Positions 15,379 to 17,981 of a DNA stretch of 17,981 nt are shown one piece after another. The stretch lies in the NCBI GenBank assembly GCA_011390055.1, contig JAABTC010000006.1, forward strand, positions 1-17,981, written 5' to 3'. Position 1 is the stretch's first letter. Each line of letters begins with the position of its first letter. The position numbers and the translations under genes are program-made. Origin of the DNA: Burkholderiales bacterium. Its GTDB lineage: Bacteria; Pseudomonadota; Gammaproteobacteria; Burkholderiales; Burkholderiaceae_C. Below the pieces are notes generated by a model. It saw only the letters and a list, made by a program, of their open reading frames with translations. It ran no database searches and was not told the origin of the DNA.

Positions 15379-15960
15379 TCACTTCTTCGGCGCCGCGGCG
15401 GCACCGGGGCCGCTGGCCCCCGCGGCGGCCGCCGGAATGCCGAGTCGCTTGGCCAGTGTGGCCTCGAGCGCTTTCAGGCGGGTCTCCACGACCGGACGGG
15501 TGTCGGCCACCACTTTTTGCGCCAGGCTGCTGGCGATCTCGCCGTCGGTCTGCTGAAACTTCTTCGACACCGGCGACTCGAGCCAGCCGATGATCTGCTT
15601 CAGCTCGTCTTCGCTGAAGCGCTCTTCGTAGATCGCCCCGAGCGTCGCGGGCGCCAGCTCGTTGGCGCGCTTGCGCAGGATCGGCTCGACCTCGTCGTAG
15701 AACTTCTTGACGTCTGCCTGGACGTCTTTCGCGACCGCCTCTCGCTTGTCGGCCGCCAATCGCGGGAGCGCCTGGCCAGCGGCCTGCAGCACGCGTTGGG
15801 AGGTCTGGCTGGCGAGCGCGCGTCCGACATTGTCGATGCCGGTCTGCTGCAACTGCAGCACCTTGGCGACCAGTTCTTTCTTGGTCTGAGCGCCGGCGGG
15901 CAGCGCCGCCGTGAGAGCGGCCACGGCGAGCGCCGCGGTCATGACGGTTTGCTTCAACAT
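15379..15960 (-). CDS. DUF2059 domain-containing secreted protein
   Basis: A 193-residue protein of unknown function. It has a signal peptide (basic start MLKQ, hydrophobic core about residues 8-20, AxA site at Ala22-Gly23-Ala24, cleavage likely before Gln25), so it should be periplasmic. The middle, about residues 85-150 (VEPILRKRANELAPATLGAIYEERFSEDELKQIIGWLESPV), matches the DUF2059 pattern of helical proteins often found beside housekeeping genes. The C-terminus is an Ala/Gly/Pro-rich tail ending in PKK, probably disordered. The ATG at 15960 shares one base with the gyrA stop (TGATG), so its translation is likely coupled to gyrA. No catalytic motif is visible, and a link to aromatic amino acid synthesis is not suggested by the sequence. 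Confidence 0.85.
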   Translation of the reverse strand: MLKQTVMTAALAVAALTAALPAGAQTKKELVAKVLQLQQTGIDNVGRALASQTSQRVLQAAGQALPRLAADKREAVAKDVQADVKKFYDEVEPILRKRANELAPATLGAIYEERFSEDELKQIIGWLESPVSKKFQQTDGEIASSLAQKVVADTRPVVETRLKALEATLAKRLGIPAAAAGASGPGAAAAPKK

Positions 15961-17981
15961 CAGGAATTCTCTCCAGGTTCGTCGGATTCGGCTTCGCCGA
16001 TGACGGCATCGTTGGCATCGTTCTCGACGATGCGTTGCAGGCCGCTCAAGGAAGAGCCGTCGTCCAGCGCGATCAGGGTCACGCCTTGGGTGGCGCGGCC
16101 GAGTTCGCGGATTTCGGAAACGCGGGTGCGCACGAGGACACCCCGATCAGTGATCAGCATGATCTCGTCGGCCGGCCGCACGAGCGTGGCCGCAACGACC
16201 TTGCCGTTGCGCTCGCTCTGTTGAATCGCGATCATGCCTTTGGTTCCCCGCCCATGGCGCGTGTATTCGGCGATCGACGTGCGCTTGCCATAACCGTGTT
16301 CGGTGGCGCACAGAACCGACTGCGTCTCGTCCTCGGCCACCAGCATCGCGATCACGCTCTGGCCCGGTTCGAGCATCATGCCGCGCACACCGCGCGCCGT
16401 GCGGCCCATCGCGCGCACGTCGTCCTCGTCGAAGCGCACCGCCTTGCCGCCGTCGGAGAACAGCATCACGTCGTGCTTGCCGTCGGTCAGCGATGCGCCG
16501 ATCAGGAAATCGCCCGGGTCGAGATCGACCGCGATGATGCCGGCCTTGCGCGGGTTGCTGAACTCGTCGAGCGTCGTCTTCTTGACGGTGCCGAGCGCGG
16601 TGCCCATGAAGATGTAATGGTCGGCCGGGAAGGTGCGGAACTCACCGGTCAGCGGCAGCACGACGGTGATCTTTTCGTCGCCCTGCAGCGGGAACATGTT
16701 GACGATCGGCTTGCCGCGAGACGCGCGCCCGCCCTGCGGCACTTCCCAGACCTTCAGCCAGTAGACCCGGCCGCGGTTGGAAAAGCAAAGGATCCAGTCG
16801 TGCGTGTTGGCGATGAACAGCTGGTCGACCCAGTCGTCTTCCTTGGTCTGGGTGGCCTGCTTGCCGCGCCCCCCGCGACGCTGGGCACGGTACTCGCCCA
16901 GCGGCTGGCTCTTGATGTAGCCGGTATGGCTGAGCGTGACCACCATGTCGGCCGGCGTGATCAGGTCTTCGGTGCCGAGCTCCTGCACGTTGCGCTCGAT
17001 GTGGCTGCGCCGTTGCGCCAGCTTGCTGCTGCCGAACTCGGCCTTCAGGGCGGCCAGCTCGTCGGCAATGATCGTCGTCACGCGGCCGGGCTTGGACAGG
17101 ATGTCGAGCAAGTCGGCGATCTGCGCCATGACTTCCTTGTACTCACCGACGATCTTGTCCTGCTCCAGGCCCGTCAGGCGCTGCAGGCGCATCTGCAGAA
17201 TTTCTTGCGCCTGGTCGTCGGAGAGGCGGTAAAGGCCGTCGGTCTGCATGCCGTAGTGCGGCGGCAGGCCTTCGGGCCGGAAGGCGCCGCGGCCACCTGG
17301 GGTGTCGGCTTCGGCGCGCACCAGCATCTCGCGCACCAGGCTCGAATCCCAACTCTTGGCCATCAACGCGGCCTTGGCCACCGGCGGGGTCGGGCTGGTC
17401 TTGATGGTCTCGATGAACTCGTCGATGTTGGCCAGCGCCACGGCCAGGCCCTCGAGCACATGGCCGCGCTCGCGCGCGCGCTTGAGCTCGTACACCGTGC
17501 GCCGCGTCACCACCTCGCGCCGGTGCTCGAGGAAGATGTCGAGCAGCTGCTTCAGGTTGCACAGCTTCGGCTGGCCGTCGATCAGGGCCACCATGTTGAT
17601 GCCGAAGGTGTCCTGCAGCTGGGTCTGCTTGTACAGGTTGTTCAGCACCACCTCGGGCACTTCACCGCGTTTCAGCTCGATCACCACGCGCATGCCGGAC
17701 TTGTCGCTCTCGTCCTGGATGTGGCTGATGCCTTCGAGCTTCTTCTCATGCACCAGCTCGGCCATGCGCTCGAGCAGGGTCTTCTTGTTCACCTGGTACG
17801 GGATCTCGTCGACGATGATCGACTGGCGCGAACCCTTGTCGATGTCCTCGAAGTGGCACTTGGCGCGCATCACGACCTTGCCGCGGCCGGTACGGTAGCC
17901 CTCGCGCACGCCATTGATGCCGTAGATGATCCCGGCGGTGGGGAAGTCGGGCGCCGGGATGATCTCCATCAGCTCCTCGAT
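15960..17981 (-). CDS. gyrA: DNA gyrase subunit A (partial, 5' end outside window)
   Basis: The last 673 residues of the gyrase A subunit, which cuts and rejoins DNA during ATP-driven negative supercoiling with GyrB. The frame is open to the window edge and begins at EELMEIIPAPDFPTAG, about residue 200 of a typical GyrA. The active-site tyrosine and the quinolone-resistance region are therefore not visible. Seen are YRTGRGKVVMRAK, the coiled-coil tower and the C-terminal DNA-wrapping pinwheel. The GyrA box QRRGGRG is encoded at 16863-16883 and distinguishes gyrase from topoisomerase IV ParC. The C-terminus is short and acidic (EAESDEPGENS). The stop overlaps the DUF2059 start by one base, making gyrA the first visible gene of the long minus-strand run. 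Confidence 0.97.
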   Translation of the reverse strand: MEELMEIIPAPDFPTAGIIYGINGVREGYRTGRGKVVMRAKCHFEDIDKGSRQSIIVDEIPYQVNKKTLLERMAELVHEKKLEGISHIQDESDKSGMRVVIELKRGEVPEVVLNNLYKQTQLQDTFGINMVALIDGQPKLCNLKQLLDIFLEHRREVVTRRTVYELKRARERGHVLEGLAVALANIDEFIETIKTSPTPPVAKAALMAKSWDSSLVREMLVRAEADTPGGRGAFRPEGLPPHYGMQTDGLYRLSDDQAQEILQMRLQRLTGLEQDKIVGEYKEVMAQIADLLDILSKPGRVTTIIADELAALKAEFGSSKLAQRRSHIERNVQELGTEDLITPADMVVTLSHTGYIKSQPLGEYRAQRRGGRGKQATQTKEDDWVDQLFIANTHDWILCFSNRGRVYWLKVWEVPQGGRASRGKPIVNMFPLQGDEKITVVLPLTGEFRTFPADHYIFMGTALGTVKKTTLDEFSNPRKAGIIAVDLDPGDFLIGASLTDGKHDVMLFSDGGKAVRFDEDDVRAMGRTARGVRGMMLEPGQSVIAMLVAEDETQSVLCATEHGYGKRTSIAEYTRHGRGTKGMIAIQQSERNGKVVAATLVRPADEIMLITDRGVLVRTRVSEIRELGRATQGVTLIALDDGSSLSGLQRIVENDANDAVIGEAESDEPGENS

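Overview
The window is a G+C-rich, gene-dense chromosomal segment from a betaproteobacterium. It most likely belongs to Burkholderiales of the Rubrivivax/Methylibium/Leptothrix type. The evidence is the order gyrA, pheA, tyrA, aroA, cmk, rpsA, ihfB, lapA, lapB, the fusion of aroA and cmk into one reading frame, and the betaproteobacterial look of the DnaE, TyrA and S1 sequences. The genus is inference. I see no tRNA, rRNA, insertion sequence, CRISPR array, prophage or sign of recent transfer.

Layout. (1) Positions 1-1911, plus strand: the 3' end of dnaE, then a patatin-like phospholipase that may be leaderless, ending at a small hairpin followed by a T-tract. (2) Positions 1948-5814, minus strand: four surface-glycan genes joined by three ATGA stop/start overlaps. 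In transcription order they are a GT9 heptosyltransferase-like enzyme, a GT4 glycosyltransferase, a class I SAM methyltransferase and a second GT9 enzyme. (3) Positions 5893-7497, plus strand and divergent from (2): a DUF4254 protein of unknown function and waaC (heptosyltransferase I), with the waaC start codon directly after the upstream stop. The divergent intergenic region carries a perfect 19-bp palindrome over a candidate -10 box. (4) Positions 7541-8988, minus strand: lapA-lapB, which control LPS level and assembly. (5) Positions 9085-17981, minus strand: a long housekeeping run read as gyrA (partial), a DUF2059 secreted protein, pheA, tyrA, an aroA-cmk fusion, rpsA and ihfB, ending at a good intrinsic terminator at 9043-9064.

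How the genes work together. Blocks 2-4 make a lipopolysaccharide neighbourhood. waaC would add the first heptose to Kdo2-lipid A. The two further GT9 enzymes and the GT4 enzyme would extend or decorate the core, and the methyltransferase could modify a sugar. LapA/LapB would tune LPS supply. In block 5, pheA, tyrA and aroA cover the late shikimate pathway and the branches to Phe and Tyr; Cmk, S1, IHF and GyrA serve nucleotide supply, translation and DNA topology.

The points most worth a second look are the ATGA-coupled glycan module with its divergent DUF4254-waaC arm, the shared palindromic promoter region, the AroA-Cmk fusion with a possible internal GTG start, the absence of serC and hisC from an otherwise typical gene order, two candidate leaderless genes with the same -10-to-ATG geometry, and the hairpin-rich rpsA leader. 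I found no clear new multi-gene system. The DUF4254-linked glycan module is the best candidate for undescribed biology.
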